A stretch of 64,000 nucleotides of DNA from Sandaracinaceae bacterium (lineage in GTDB: Bacteria > Myxococcota_A > Polyangia > Polyangiales > Sandaracinaceae): positions 1 to 64,000 of the forward strand of contig JAVJQK010000085.1 of the NCBI GenBank assembly GCA_040218145.1, read 5' to 3'. Within the stretch, counting starts at the first letter, position 1; every line of letters begins with the position of its first letter. The translations under genes were made by a program, and so were the position numbers. Below are positions 57,815-64,000 of this stretch, one piece after another. A model generated the notes under the pieces. It ran no database searches and was not told the DNA's origin. It saw nothing but the letters and a program-made list of their open reading frames with translations.

Positions 57815-58085
57815 CGATCGCGAGGCGAGCTCCAGAGCCGCGACCGGGCGCGCGGCGCCGATGCAGCGCTCGATCGCCGAGCTCGTGGGCACGGAGCGGG
57901 ACGACGAGGGCGCGGCCCATCTGATCCGACGCGATCCCGACCCCACGCCGGGGCCGGGCTGACGTGACCACGGGTGCCCCCGCCCCGCCGCCCGTCCGGC
58001 TCGGCTGGCGCCGAGCCCCGGCGTGCCGATTTGGCTGACACGCGGTCCGGCTCGTCAGGGGCTGAGGACGGAGGTAACTACGGGC

Positions 58086-60305
58086 ATGACCAAGCGGAGC
58101 AGGCGGGAATTCCTCAGGACGGTGGTGGTCTCGGCGGGCGCGGCCTCGATGGGGTCGAGCGTGCTGGTGGCGTGCGGCGACGACACGCCAGCCCGGCCGA
58201 CGGCGGAGGTGTTCCCGCAGTCGGTCGCGAGCGGGGATCCACGGGCCGACTCGATCGTGCTCTGGACGCGAGCGGTCCCGGAGGACGAGACCACGGACGC
58301 GATGGTCACGCTCGAGGTCGGGACGGACGCGGAGCTGACCAGCCTGCTCACGCTGGACGTGTCCGCGCTGAGCGCGCGGGCCGATCACGACCACTGCGTG
58401 CGGGTGAAGGTCACCGGGCTGAGCGCGGGCACGACGTACTGGTATCGGTTCGTCTCCGAGGGCACGCCGACGAACACGGGGCGCTTCCGGACGGCGGCCG
58501 CGGCGGACGCGGACGTGCCCGTGCGGTTCGCGCTGCTCAGCTGCCAGGACCGGGTGGGGCGCTACTACAACACCCTGCTCCGCCTGCTCGACGACGCGCA
58601 CGACGACCTCGACTTCGTGGTGCACGTCGGCGACTACGTCTACGAGACGACCGGCGACCCGGGCTTCATGATGACCGACTCCGGGCGCGGGGTCGGGCTG
58701 CGCGCGCCGGAGGAGGCGATCCAGATGGGGAGCGGCGGCGGCGAGTTCTTCGCCGCGCGGTCCGTCAGCAACTATCGCGATCTCTACCGCGCGTATCGGT
58801 CGGACGAGATCCTCCAGCGCGTGCACGAGAAGTTCGCGTTCGTCTGCACCTGGGACGACCACGAGTTCAGCGACGACTGCTGGGGCGCCAATGGGACGTA
58901 CACCGACGGCGTGCTCGACGAGCTCGACGTGGAGCGGCGCGTGAACAGCGAGCAGGTGTACCTCGAGTACATGCCCATCGCGCGGGACGCGGACGGAGAC
59001 GGCGCGCAGCAGGTCGACAGGGCGAGCCTGTACCCGGACAACACGATCTACCGCGACTTCCGCTTCGGCCGGCACGTCACGATGGCGGTCACCGACTACC
59101 GCAGCTTCCGGCCCGACCACCCGACGCCGGAGGACGCGTTCCCGGGCAAGGTGCTGCTCGACGAGGCGCAGACCCGCGCGGTGCTCGCGCGGCAGGAGGC
59201 CGACGGGGAGCTGCCCGACGGCGTCGACGCGGCCATGGCCTTCGACCGCGGCGGCTTCCGCACCTACGTCGACCTCGAGGACGCGGCGTTCGCCGACCAC
59301 AAGCAGGCGCTGACGATCCTGCTCACGGGCGGCTACGCGGCGGAGGGCATCGACATGGAGCGCGCGCAGGCGCTCGCGGTGCAGTACGCGGCGGGCGCGG
59401 TGGACGCGGAGATCCTCCAGGCGACGATCGACGCGGGGCGCGACGCGCTGCCGGCCGAGCTGCGGTCGGTGAGCGACGTCGACCCGGAGGACCCCACCCT
59501 CGAGCGCGGCGTGCCGTACGCGCTGACCGGCAAGACCGGGCTCGTCGGCCAGCTCGGCGCGCGCTACCTGGTGGTGCAGCGCACCTACGACCTCGTGCAG
59601 GCGCACCGCGCGCGGATCGAAGGCGAGACGAGCTTCGACGACGTGCTCGGCGCCGACCAGGAGGCCTGGCTGCGCGGCGTGCTCTCGGGCTCGGACGCGA
59701 CCTGGAACGTGGTCGCCAACTCGGTCTGCAACACGAGCCTCGTCCTCGACCTGAGCGGCTTCGCGGGCGGGCTGCCGCCGGGCCTGCCGGCCGAGCGCTT
59801 CTACCTCAACGTCGACCAGTGGGACGGCTTCCCCGAGCGGCGGCGCAAGCTGATGGACGAGGTCTATCGCCCCGCGAACGCGGTGCTGCTCGCGGGCGAC
59901 ATCCACGCCGGCTACGGCTCCGACTTCGGCGCCGACGCGGAGGGCAACCGCGTAGTCGAGGTCACCACGTCGAGCGTCTCGAGCGGGACCTTCCGCGAGC
60001 TGCTCTACAACACGGGCAGCCGCAACGAGGCCATCGCGGGCAGCGGGCTGCTCGACCCCGTGACCGAGGCGATCGACAACTTCATGCAGATGGCCTTCGA
60101 GCCGCTGAAGGTCGCGCACAGCAACAAGAACGGCGTCACCGTGCTCACCTTCGACGCGGGCCAGCTGCGGGTCGACTGGCACCTCATCCCCGAGGAGCGC
60201 GTGAGCGAGAGCTTCTACGAGCGCCCCGAGGACATCGAGTGGATCGTGACGAGCTGGACGGTCGAGAAGGACGCCGGCCGGAACGGCCCGTTGACCGAGG
60301 TCTGA
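58086..60305 (+). CDS. phoD: Tat-exported alkaline phosphatase PhoD-like lipoprotein (739 aa)
   Basis: M-T-K-R-S-R-R-E-F-L is a twin-arginine signal; VLVAC (Cys 30) can also be lipidated. Then the PhoD N-terminal domain (F-P-Q-S-V-A-S-G-D-P, TYWYRF) and metallophosphatase core: LLSCQD, V-H-V-G-D-Y-V-Y-E, W-D-D-H-E-F-S-D, A-N-S-V, L-A-G-D-I-H. Fe/Ca phosphodiesterase or monoesterase, folded before export. A longer linker (380-470) than usual. ATG at 58086 starts the Tat signal. Confidence 0.94.
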   Translation: MTKRSRREFLRTVVVSAGAASMGSSVLVACGDDTPARPTAEVFPQSVASGDPRADSIVLWTRAVPEDETTDAMVTLEVGTDAELTSLLTLDVSALSARADHDHCVRVKVTGLSAGTTYWYRFVSEGTPTNTGRFRTAAAADADVPVRFALLSCQDRVGRYYNTLLRLLDDAHDDLDFVVHVGDYVYETTGDPGFMMTDSGRGVGLRAPEEAIQMGSGGGEFFAARSVSNYRDLYRAYRSDEILQRVHEKFAFVCTWDDHEFSDDCWGANGTYTDGVLDELDVERRVNSEQVYLEYMPIARDADGDGAQQVDRASLYPDNTIYRDFRFGRHVTMAVTDYRSFRPDHPTPEDAFPGKVLLDEAQTRAVLARQEADGELPDGVDAAMAFDRGGFRTYVDLEDAAFADHKQALTILLTGGYAAEGIDMERAQALAVQYAAGAVDAEILQATIDAGRDALPAELRSVSDVDPEDPTLERGVPYALTGKTGLVGQLGARYLVVQRTYDLVQAHRARIEGETSFDDVLGADQEAWLRGVLSGSDATWNVVANSVCNTSLVLDLSGFAGGLPPGLPAERFYLNVDQWDGFPERRRKLMDEVYRPANAVLLAGDIHAGYGSDFGADAEGNRVVEVTTSSVSSGTFRELLYNTGSRNEAIAGSGLLDPVTEAIDNFMQMAFEPLKVAHSNKNGVTVLTFDAGQLRVDWHLIPEERVSESFYERPEDIEWIVTSWTVEKDAGRNGPLTEV

Positions 60306-61329
60306 AAGGCCCCAAGCTCCGGCGGTGGACGCGCTGGAAGCACCCTACGAGCGCCTCGGCGAGGAGGGCGTACGCCGCCTCGTCGACCGCTTCTACGATC
60401 GCATGGACACCCTGCCCGAGGCGGCGGAGGTCCGCGCGATGCACCCGCGCGACCTGCGCGGCTCGCGCGAGAAGCTCTTCTGGTTCCTGAGCGGCTGGCT
60501 CGGCGGCCCGCCGCTCTACGTCGAGAAGAAGGGCCACCCGCGCCTGCGCGCCCGCCACCTGCCGTTCGCCATCGACGACGCGGCCCGCGACCAGTGGATG
60601 CTCTGCATGCGCCAGGCGCTCGCCGAGGTGGTCGAAGACGCCGAGCTGTCCGCGTACCTCGAGCGCCAGCTCGGCCGGGTCGCCGACCACATGCGGAACC
60701 GGTAGGCCGGGGCCCGAGTGTCGCCGCGGCAGCACCGCGAGGGCGCCGCTGCCGCTCTCTCGCGGAGCTGATCGAGCAGCCCTAAGAGGCTCGCATCGAA
60801 GCACCCCGAGCGTCGCAAACCGCTCGACGTGCCTCCGCTCCTCTGCCGCCGCCTCCCGCAAGCATGGCTCGGGATACGTCGTCGCTGGCGCAGCACCGAG
60901 CGCTTCCACGACGACAGCGACCCCAGCACGTTGGCGGACCGCGGTCGCCAGCGCCCGAGCGCGGTCGAGCGCCAGATCGGCGCGCCCCATCTCCTGGGTT
61001 GGCGAGTAGTAGCCGAAGACCTTCACCGCGAGGATCGTCTCGTCCCGCTCGATCAACTCGAGGACCTCGGCGAGCGCCTCGGGTGACAGCTCCCGTGCGC
61101 TGCTGAGCGCCGACGATTCGCAGTCGAAGTAGATGCGCGCTGGCAGTGACCGCCACCGGCACTCCGATCGCCGCTCGAGCTCATCGAGGCTCAACTCGGT
61201 ACGCGCCCGCGGCGCGCCTGGTTCGGACGAAACGGCTCGCGACGAGCGATCCGCGACGCTGACTCCGCAGCTCGCCAGGACGAGCCCCACTGCGACCGCA
61301 GCGACGTAGGGGCGTGCCCGAACTCTCAT
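60184..61329 (-). CDS. OmpA-like lipoprotein, 3' end unresolved
   Basis: Lipobox L-A-S-C (Cys 21). Residues 60-185 match an OmpA-type peptidoglycan-binding domain: A-R-I-Y-F-D-C-E-S, E-V-L-E-L-I-E-R-D, V-F-G-Y-Y-S-P-T, D-L-A-L-D-R-A-R-A-L-A, then A-A-E-E-R-R-H-V. No stop follows; the frame stays open for about 195 more codons, antisense to the truncated haemoglobin gene. A frameshift by one base near 60795 would end it at 60782. The real end is probably near 60780-60800. The ATG overlaps the upstream metallopeptidase stop (ATGA). Confidence 0.5.
   Translation of the reverse strand: MRVRARPYVAAVAVGLVLASCGVSVADRSSRAVSSEPGAPRARTELSLDELERRSECRWRSLPARIYFDCESSALSSARELSPEALAEVLELIERDETILAVKVFGYYSPTQEMGRADLALDRARALATAVRQRAGVAVVVEALGAAPATTYPEPCLREAAAEERRHVERFATLGVLRCEPLRAARSAPRESGSGALAVLPRRHSGPGLPVPHVVGDPAELALEVRGQLGVFDHLGERLAHAEHPLVAGRVVDGERQVAGAQARVALLLDVERRAAEPAAQEPEELLARAAQVARVHRADLRRLGQGVHAIVEAVDEAAYALLAEALVGCFQRVHRRSLGPFRPRSTGRSGRRPSRPSSSSRSTRCPRGARRSSRSRAPRG
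60325..60705 (+). CDS. Group II truncated haemoglobin (126 aa)
   Basis: GTG start, 19 bp after phoD. 2-on-2 globin: proximal His F8 in R-A-R-H-L-P-F (H78), Trp G8 (W91) and Tyr B10 (Y24), with E-K-K-G-H-P-R-L-R. Binds haem and O2/NO; typical jobs are NO or peroxide detoxification. Probably co-transcribed with phoD or from a near promoter. Confidence 0.93.
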   Translation: MDALEAPYERLGEEGVRRLVDRFYDRMDTLPEAAEVRAMHPRDLRGSREKLFWFLSGWLGGPPLYVEKKGHPRLRARHLPFAIDDAARDQWMLCMRQALAEVVEDAELSAYLERQLGRVADHMRNR

Positions 61330-62087
61330 CGGAACGGATTGTACGGACACTCTCGCGCCGGCAGCGACCGCAGTCGTTCAGCCACGGAGGGCGCCTTGCG
61401 ACGAAGCCGAGCCGCCGCCGTCCGCTCGGCCGCCGCCAGCGGGATGCCGGTGGTCCGGTCGCTCGGCATCTCGCCCGGGGGGAGCGGTGCGTCGCCCAGG
61501 TAGGTCCGGCGAGCCGGTAGCCGGCGCTCCACGCGGAACATGTTCTCCATGATCCAGGCTCCAGTCTCCTCGGGCGACGGCGAGTGAAATCGCTCGATGT
61601 CCTCCGCCGCGTAGGGGCTGCCGGCGTAGCAGCCCCAGGTCACGTGGACCGCGTGGGCGAGCTCGTGAGCCAACGAGACTTCGTGGTTCCGAGGCAAACC
61701 GGTCACGGAGCGGTGGGGACCTCGTCGGAGGTCGAGGAACATCACCGCCGGCGCTCCGGTGGTTCTCGCGAGTCGATGCGCCTCTTCGGGCATCTGACCG
61801 TGCAGGGTGTCCGGGAAGGTCTGGTTGCTGGTGCCGTGGTAGACGATCGTGTCCCGACGAACGCCGGAGATCAGGACACGGCCGACCCGGCTCGCGTGAA
61901 CCCGGTCGAACAAGAAGCCGACTTGCATCGCCCAGAGCTCGGGCTCGAGGCCTTCGATCTCGCCCTCGTCGGAGACATCCACGCTGCGCTCGTAGAGCTC
62001 GGGCGTCAGCCTCTGCGGATTGATCGGCGCCGCGTGCCAGCGAATGCGCCGGTTGAGGTGGCAGTGGATCAGTCGCGGCTCGCTCAT
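61326..62087 (-). CDS. M91-like zinc metallopeptidase (253 aa)
   Basis: A zincin motif H-E-L-A-H at 141-145 (S-L-A-H-E-L-A-H-A-V-H), then E174 or E181 and a C-terminal E-N-M-F-R-V-E-R-R-L-P-A-R-R-T-Y that matches the M91/NleD-type effector proteases' third-ligand region (E-N-x-x-R-x-E-x-x-L). The N-terminal half holds a smaller alpha/beta domain with INPQ and S-G-V. No signal peptide. ATG 62087 preferred; the longer frame upstream is Arg-rich. It overlaps the lipoprotein gene by 4 bp, so the two make a unit. Confidence 0.75.
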   Translation of the reverse strand: MSEPRLIHCHLNRRIRWHAAPINPQRLTPELYERSVDVSDEGEIEGLEPELWAMQVGFLFDRVHASRVGRVLISGVRRDTIVYHGTSNQTFPDTLHGQMPEEAHRLARTTGAPAVMFLDLRRGPHRSVTGLPRNHEVSLAHELAHAVHVTWGCYAGSPYAAEDIERFHSPSPEETGAWIMENMFRVERRLPARRTYLGDAPLPPGEMPSDRTTGIPLAAAERTAAARLRRKAPSVAERLRSLPARECPYNPFR

Positions 62088-62128
62088 CTGCTTCGACAGT
62101 CTCGTGTCTGGGTCCAACGTAGGGTCGC

Positions 62129-62156
62129 CGCGTCGCTCGGCGACGAAGCGATCATG
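62129..62156 (+). repeat. Leader repeat, copy 1 (28 bp ending in ATG)
   Basis: CGCGTCGCTCGGCGACGAAG then CGATCATG, two mismatches from the copy at 63458-63485; similarity extends about 7 bp further up (GGTCG) with an indel. Both copies end in an ATG that starts a reading frame. Confidence 0.75.
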
Positions 62157-62450
62157 CGGCGCGCCGACGCGGCGCTCGAGCACGCTCGCGGCACGCTCGA
62201 GAGGAGCGGCTGTGGAAGATCGCGAAGCGCCAGCAGGAGGCCCCGCGCGGCAACGCGGTCGAGCTCGACAACCAGCTCGACCGGGTGATCTCCGGCATGC
62301 ACACCTCGGTCGCCGCGCTCGACCGCGAGAGTGCGCTCGCGAAGCGCTGCCGAGAGTTCCTCGCCACCTACTTCCCGCAGGCCGGCGGCATCACGAACCG
62401 CGAGTTCGAAGACCAGCTCGGCGCCATGAAAGAGATCCTCGCCCACTCGA
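62154..62450 (+). pseudogene. Frameshifted, 3'-truncated gene
   Basis: ATG 62154 reads MRRADAALEHARGTLERSG; a coherent continuation appears one frame later (E-E-R-L-W-K-I-A-K-R-Q-Q-E-A-P-R, then GMHTSVAALDRESALAKRCR, ITNREFEDQLGAMKEILA) up to about 62450. After that the sequence belongs to the opposite-strand nucleotidyltransferase start, so the 3' end was lost. A frameshift near 62200 and a deletion junction near 62450 make this a pseudogene. Helical, perhaps a small phage- or TA-like protein; family unknown. Confidence 0.55.
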
Positions 62451-62451
62451 G

Positions 62452-62526
62452 GCGCTCGACCGATTCATCGACGAAGAGCTGGAGCAGATCGGTGAAGTCC
62501 TCGTTGAAGCCGGGATACTCACTCAT
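62452..62526 (-). pseudogene. Truncated nucleotidyltransferase start
   Basis: ATG 62526 reads MSEYPGFNEDFTDLLQLFVD-E-S-V-E, like the beginning of an AbiEii/DUF1814-type nucleotidyltransferase (F-N-x-D-F-x-D-L-L), then continues as unrelated codons in an open frame to about 62152. It overlaps the 3' end of the upstream 80-aa gene by 8 bp (ATGAGTGA), as in intact two-gene modules. The catalytic G-S...D-x-D part is missing. Family is from memory of such modules, so inference. Confidence 0.5.
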
Positions 62527-62761
62527 CGCGAGGACGGATCACGCGGCCGGGGGCTTCGTCGCGGGAGTAAGTCGGCAACGGCTGACCCGTCATCGCCCAC
62601 GCGTCCAGCGCCAGGCGCCACATCATCCCGAGTCGCTCGGCCGCCGTGGTGGACGCCGACAGGTCGTCGTCCGGCTCGTCGCCCAGCGCGTGTCTGCGAA
62701 CGGGCCACCCCGACCGGGCCGCGGCTCGACGCGCTCTCTCGTCGTCGGTCGATTCGCTCAT
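62519..62761 (-). CDS. Small accessory protein (80 aa)
   Basis: M-S-E-S-T-D-D-E-R-A-R-R-A-A-A-R-S-G-W-P, then G-D-E-P-D-D-D-L-S-A-S-T-T, A-A-E-R-L-G-M-M-W-R-L-A-L-D-A-W and R-V-I-R-P-R. It reads like a conserved small protein found ahead of nucleotidyltransferases. The start ATG is 10 bp from the left arm of the 20-bp inverted repeat. Role unknown, possibly antitoxin-like. Confidence 0.65.
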   Translation of the reverse strand: MSESTDDERARRAAARSGWPVRRHALGDEPDDDLSASTTAAERLGMMWRLALDAWAMTGQPLPTYSRDEAPGRVIRPRDE

Positions 62762-62770
62762 GCTCTCAGT

Positions 62771-62933
62771 CTAGGACTACTTGGTCACATGTCGGCGGAT
62801 GATCGCGACGGACAGTGGTTTCGGGCGCGCCGCGACGATGAAGGAGGGGCGTTCAGCCACTTCGAAGAGGAGCGACGCGCCCGGAGCCGCTGAACGAGCG
62901 AGGGCCGTCGTAAATGTGACCAAGTAGTCCTAG
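62771..62933. repeat. Perfect 20-bp inverted repeat around 123 bp
   Basis: CTAGGACTACTTGGTCACAT (62771-62790) and its exact reverse complement (62914-62933). Neither arm extends further. The enclosed 123 bp can encode 34 aa from an ATG that begins in the left arm (62789-62893, M-S-A-D-D-R-D-G-Q-W). No transposase and no clear target-site duplication. Either a MITE-like element or a duplicated divergent operator. Confidence 0.85.
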
Positions 62934-63062
62934 CAGCGTGGCCACTCTCGTATCCTCGTCGGAGGGCTTCTTCGCCCGGCGATCGCCCCCCCAGATCCTG
63001 GCTTGCCGGAGTCACGGCGGCGGGAGATCGGCCAGGGTTCCGGAACCCGCAATCGGCAGCCG

Positions 63063-63123
63063 TCATGATGTCGAGTGGAAGAGGTCGATGTCCGACGAGT
63101 CTCTGGAGCTCGGTGAGAGCCAT
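63063..63123 (-). pseudogene. Second truncated nucleotidyltransferase relic
   Basis: ATG 63123 reads M-A-L-T-E-L-Q-R-L-V in a second frame inside the 80-aa gene, like an AbiEii-type start, while the nearby D-I-D-L-F-H-S-T coding is in the other frame. The simplest view is a deletion of about 30 codons that joined the two. No functional enzyme remains. Confidence 0.45.
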
Positions 63124-63305
63124 CGCTTCAGCTCCGTGGCGCGGGCGAACGCCGCGCGGTCGCCGTGGCGGCGGATGGACTCGAGGACGCGCGCGCGCTC
63201 CTCGTCGTTCGACGGGTACCAGTCGGCTCTCAGAGCCCAGAGACACCGGGCGCGCTGCTCGTCGATGAACGCGTCCACCGCGTCGATCCAGCGCTGTCTC
63301 GGCAT
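63063..63305 (-). CDS. Small protein with aberrant C-terminus (80 aa)
   Basis: M-P-R-Q-R-W-I-D-A-V-D-A-F-I-D-E-Q-R, then A-L-R-A-D-W-Y-P-S-N-D-E-E-R-A-R-V-L, H-G-D-R-A-A-F and L-K-R-W-L-S. The first 67 residues are protein-like and resemble small genes that precede nucleotidyltransferases. The last 13 (RDSSDIDLFHSTS) carry a D-I-D-L-F motif that belongs to a nucleotidyltransferase core, fused out of frame by deletion. Confidence 0.6.
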   Translation of the reverse strand: MPRQRWIDAVDAFIDEQRARCLWALRADWYPSNDEERARVLESIRRHGDRAAFARATELKRWLSPSSRDSSDIDLFHSTS

Positions 63306-63457
63306 CACCACGTGGTCAACGTAGCTCCGTCGGGCCCGGCCGAGCACTCGGCGAACCCGGGCACGGGTCCCTACCTCGGGTGGGCAACGAGTGGATCGAC
63401 GTGTACCGCTCGACCGGCCGACGGGTCTACGCCCTCGCTCGGTGTCGCGAGGTCGAA

Positions 63458-63485
63458 CGCGTCACTCGGCGACGATGCGATCATG
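63458..63485 (+). repeat. Leader repeat, copy 2 (28 bp ending in ATG)
   Basis: CGCGTCACTCGGCGACGATG then CGATCATG; 26 of 28 bases match copy 1 at 62129-62156. Its ATG (63483) starts the 64-aa gene. Confidence 0.75.
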
Positions 63486-63677
63486 TCGCGCGACGAGAAG
63501 CACGTCGGCGAGCGCACCGCGCCGATCGTCGAGCAGAACGAGCGGGATCGCGCCCGCCGGTCGCGGCGCAGCGCGCCCGACGTGGAGGCGGACCCGGAGA
63601 CGGGAGAGGATCGCCTGGTGACCGAAGACGTGGTGGCGCCCCCCGCCCACGATCCGGCCGAGCCCACCGTGGGCTGA
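63483..63677 (+). CDS. Small acidic protein (64 aa)
   Basis: M-S-R-D-E-K-H-V-G-E-R-T-A-P-I-V, R-A-R-R-S-R-R-S-A-P-D-V, then an acidic C-terminal half E-D-R-L-V-T-E-D-V-V-A-P-P-A-H-D. Likely unstructured. It follows the leader repeat directly; no family. Confidence 0.5.
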   Translation: MSRDEKHVGERTAPIVEQNERDRARRSRRSAPDVEADPETGEDRLVTEDVVAPPAHDPAEPTVG

Positions 63678-63933
63678 GCCAACGTCGGCGCCAGGCGCGG
63701 GAGCGTCGGGCGGACCGCTCCGGCTCGACCCCCACGTGAGGGCTCGAGGGGGCGGCCCGATCTGGGCAACCGCCGAGCATTTCGAGGAGGAGTGACGGCC
63801 GAGTCGCGCGCCGAGGGCCGGGGCGAACGGTCAGAGACGCCGTGGCGAGGTACGACGATGTTGCGCCGTGGAGCACGCGCTCATACGACTCCGCCTCTGG
63901 CGCTCGCAGCCAGAAGGGCTGGTCTGCACGCTG
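63678..63933. other. Intergenic debris
   Basis: 256 bp without a convincing gene. The string CATTTCGAGGAGGAGTGACG (63775 on) ends a frame in A-E-H-F-E-E-E-stop and resembles CACTTCGAAGAGGAGCGACG inside the inverted-repeat element (S-H-F-E-E-E-R), so it is probably a fragment of a related small gene. Confidence 0.4.
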
Positions 63934-64000
63934 ATGACGAGGCGCTCCGTGAAGAATCGTAGTCTCCTTCTCTTCTCCCTCTGTTGTGTCTCTTGGCTCG
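63934..64000 (+). CDS. Start of an exported protein, cut by window end
   Basis: ATG 63934 reads M-T-R-R-S-V-K-N-R-S-L-L-L-F-S-L-C-C-V-S-W-L, a basic n-region and hydrophobic core of a signal peptide or lipoprotein leader. The rest lies outside the window. The T-rich codons (CTCCTTCTCTTCTCCCTC) contrast with the GC-rich surroundings. Confidence 0.5.
   Translation, partial: MTRRSVKNRSLLLFSLCCVSWL

Noticed and set aside
62020-62802. Plus frame with L-D-R-F-I-D-E-E-L-E-Q-I-G-E
   Set aside because: It is antisense to the nucleotidyltransferase-like start, which fits its neighbour's overlap better.
62938-63324. Plus-strand frame beside the right arm of the inverted repeat
   Set aside because: Arg/Ser-rich and antisense to the better supported 80-aa gene at 63063-63305.

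Overview
The window is uniformly very GC-rich and dense with genes on both strands, with many 1-4 nt start/stop overlaps and frequent GTG/TTG starts. It carries lipoproteins with Asp/Ala-rich linkers behind the lipobox, Cys-rich DUF4215-type repeats, a MYXO-CTERM-like C-terminal tag, a tail-anchored Ser/Thr kinase and a hybrid sensor kinase. Together these point to a chromosomal segment of a myxobacterium (Myxococcota, probably Polyangiales/Sandaracinaceae-like). The assignment is by gene style; no marker gene fixes the genus. No rRNA, tRNA, CRISPR or intact insertion sequence was seen.

Layout. 1-10 kb: a hexanucleotide array, a lipoprotein, a MarR regulator with its palindrome and a carotenoid oxygenase, a methyltransferase, a PlsC-like acyltransferase, an SDR, and an operon of a membrane glycosyltransferase and a Ser/Thr kinase. 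10-25 kb: a single-domain response regulator, metG, a cupin, glutaminyl cyclase, a GMC oxidoreductase with its small partner, a tandem pair of membrane paralogues, a DUF255 thioredoxin-like lipoprotein, lgt and moaB. 25-34 kb: a second hexamer array, secreted or lipid-anchored proteins (CAP domain, esterase, Kazal-type, MYXO-CTERM-like), an FAD amine oxidase-like protein, and a TetR/hydroxylase/acyltransferase group. 34-50 kb: a DksA-type protein, a VWA protein, the DUF2339-DUF3999 pair behind 21-bp iterons, a sigma factor coupled through a 23-codon mini-ORF to a cupin anti-sigma candidate, MutH with a GFA-family protein, a hybrid histidine kinase and an enoyl-CoA hydratase. 50-61 kb: a large DUF4215 protein, a third hexamer array, a membrane protein with five DxDxDG loops, a serpin relic, a Sel1-repeat protein, a polysaccharide lyase-like lipoprotein, PhoD and a truncated haemoglobin. 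61-64 kb: an M91-like zinc metallopeptidase overlapping an OmpA-like lipoprotein, then a decayed accessory zone.

Most of the window is ordinary chromosome: envelope biogenesis (lgt, acyltransferases, lipoproteins), translation (metG) and signalling. The unusual material is (i) three arrays of one degenerate hexamer (YCCGNN), each beyond the 3' end of a gene; (ii) paired extra cysteines in alternating DUF4215 repeats, which predict an inter-repeat disulfide ladder; (iii) a serpin C-terminus left as a relic; (iv) the 62-64 kb debris field, with a perfect 20-bp inverted repeat enclosing 123 bp, two small genes each followed by a truncated nucleotidyltransferase start, and two copies of a 28-bp leader ending in ATG. 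The best candidate for something undescribed is this last zone together with the metallopeptidase/OmpA pair beside it, but its gene functions are inference from sequence alone.
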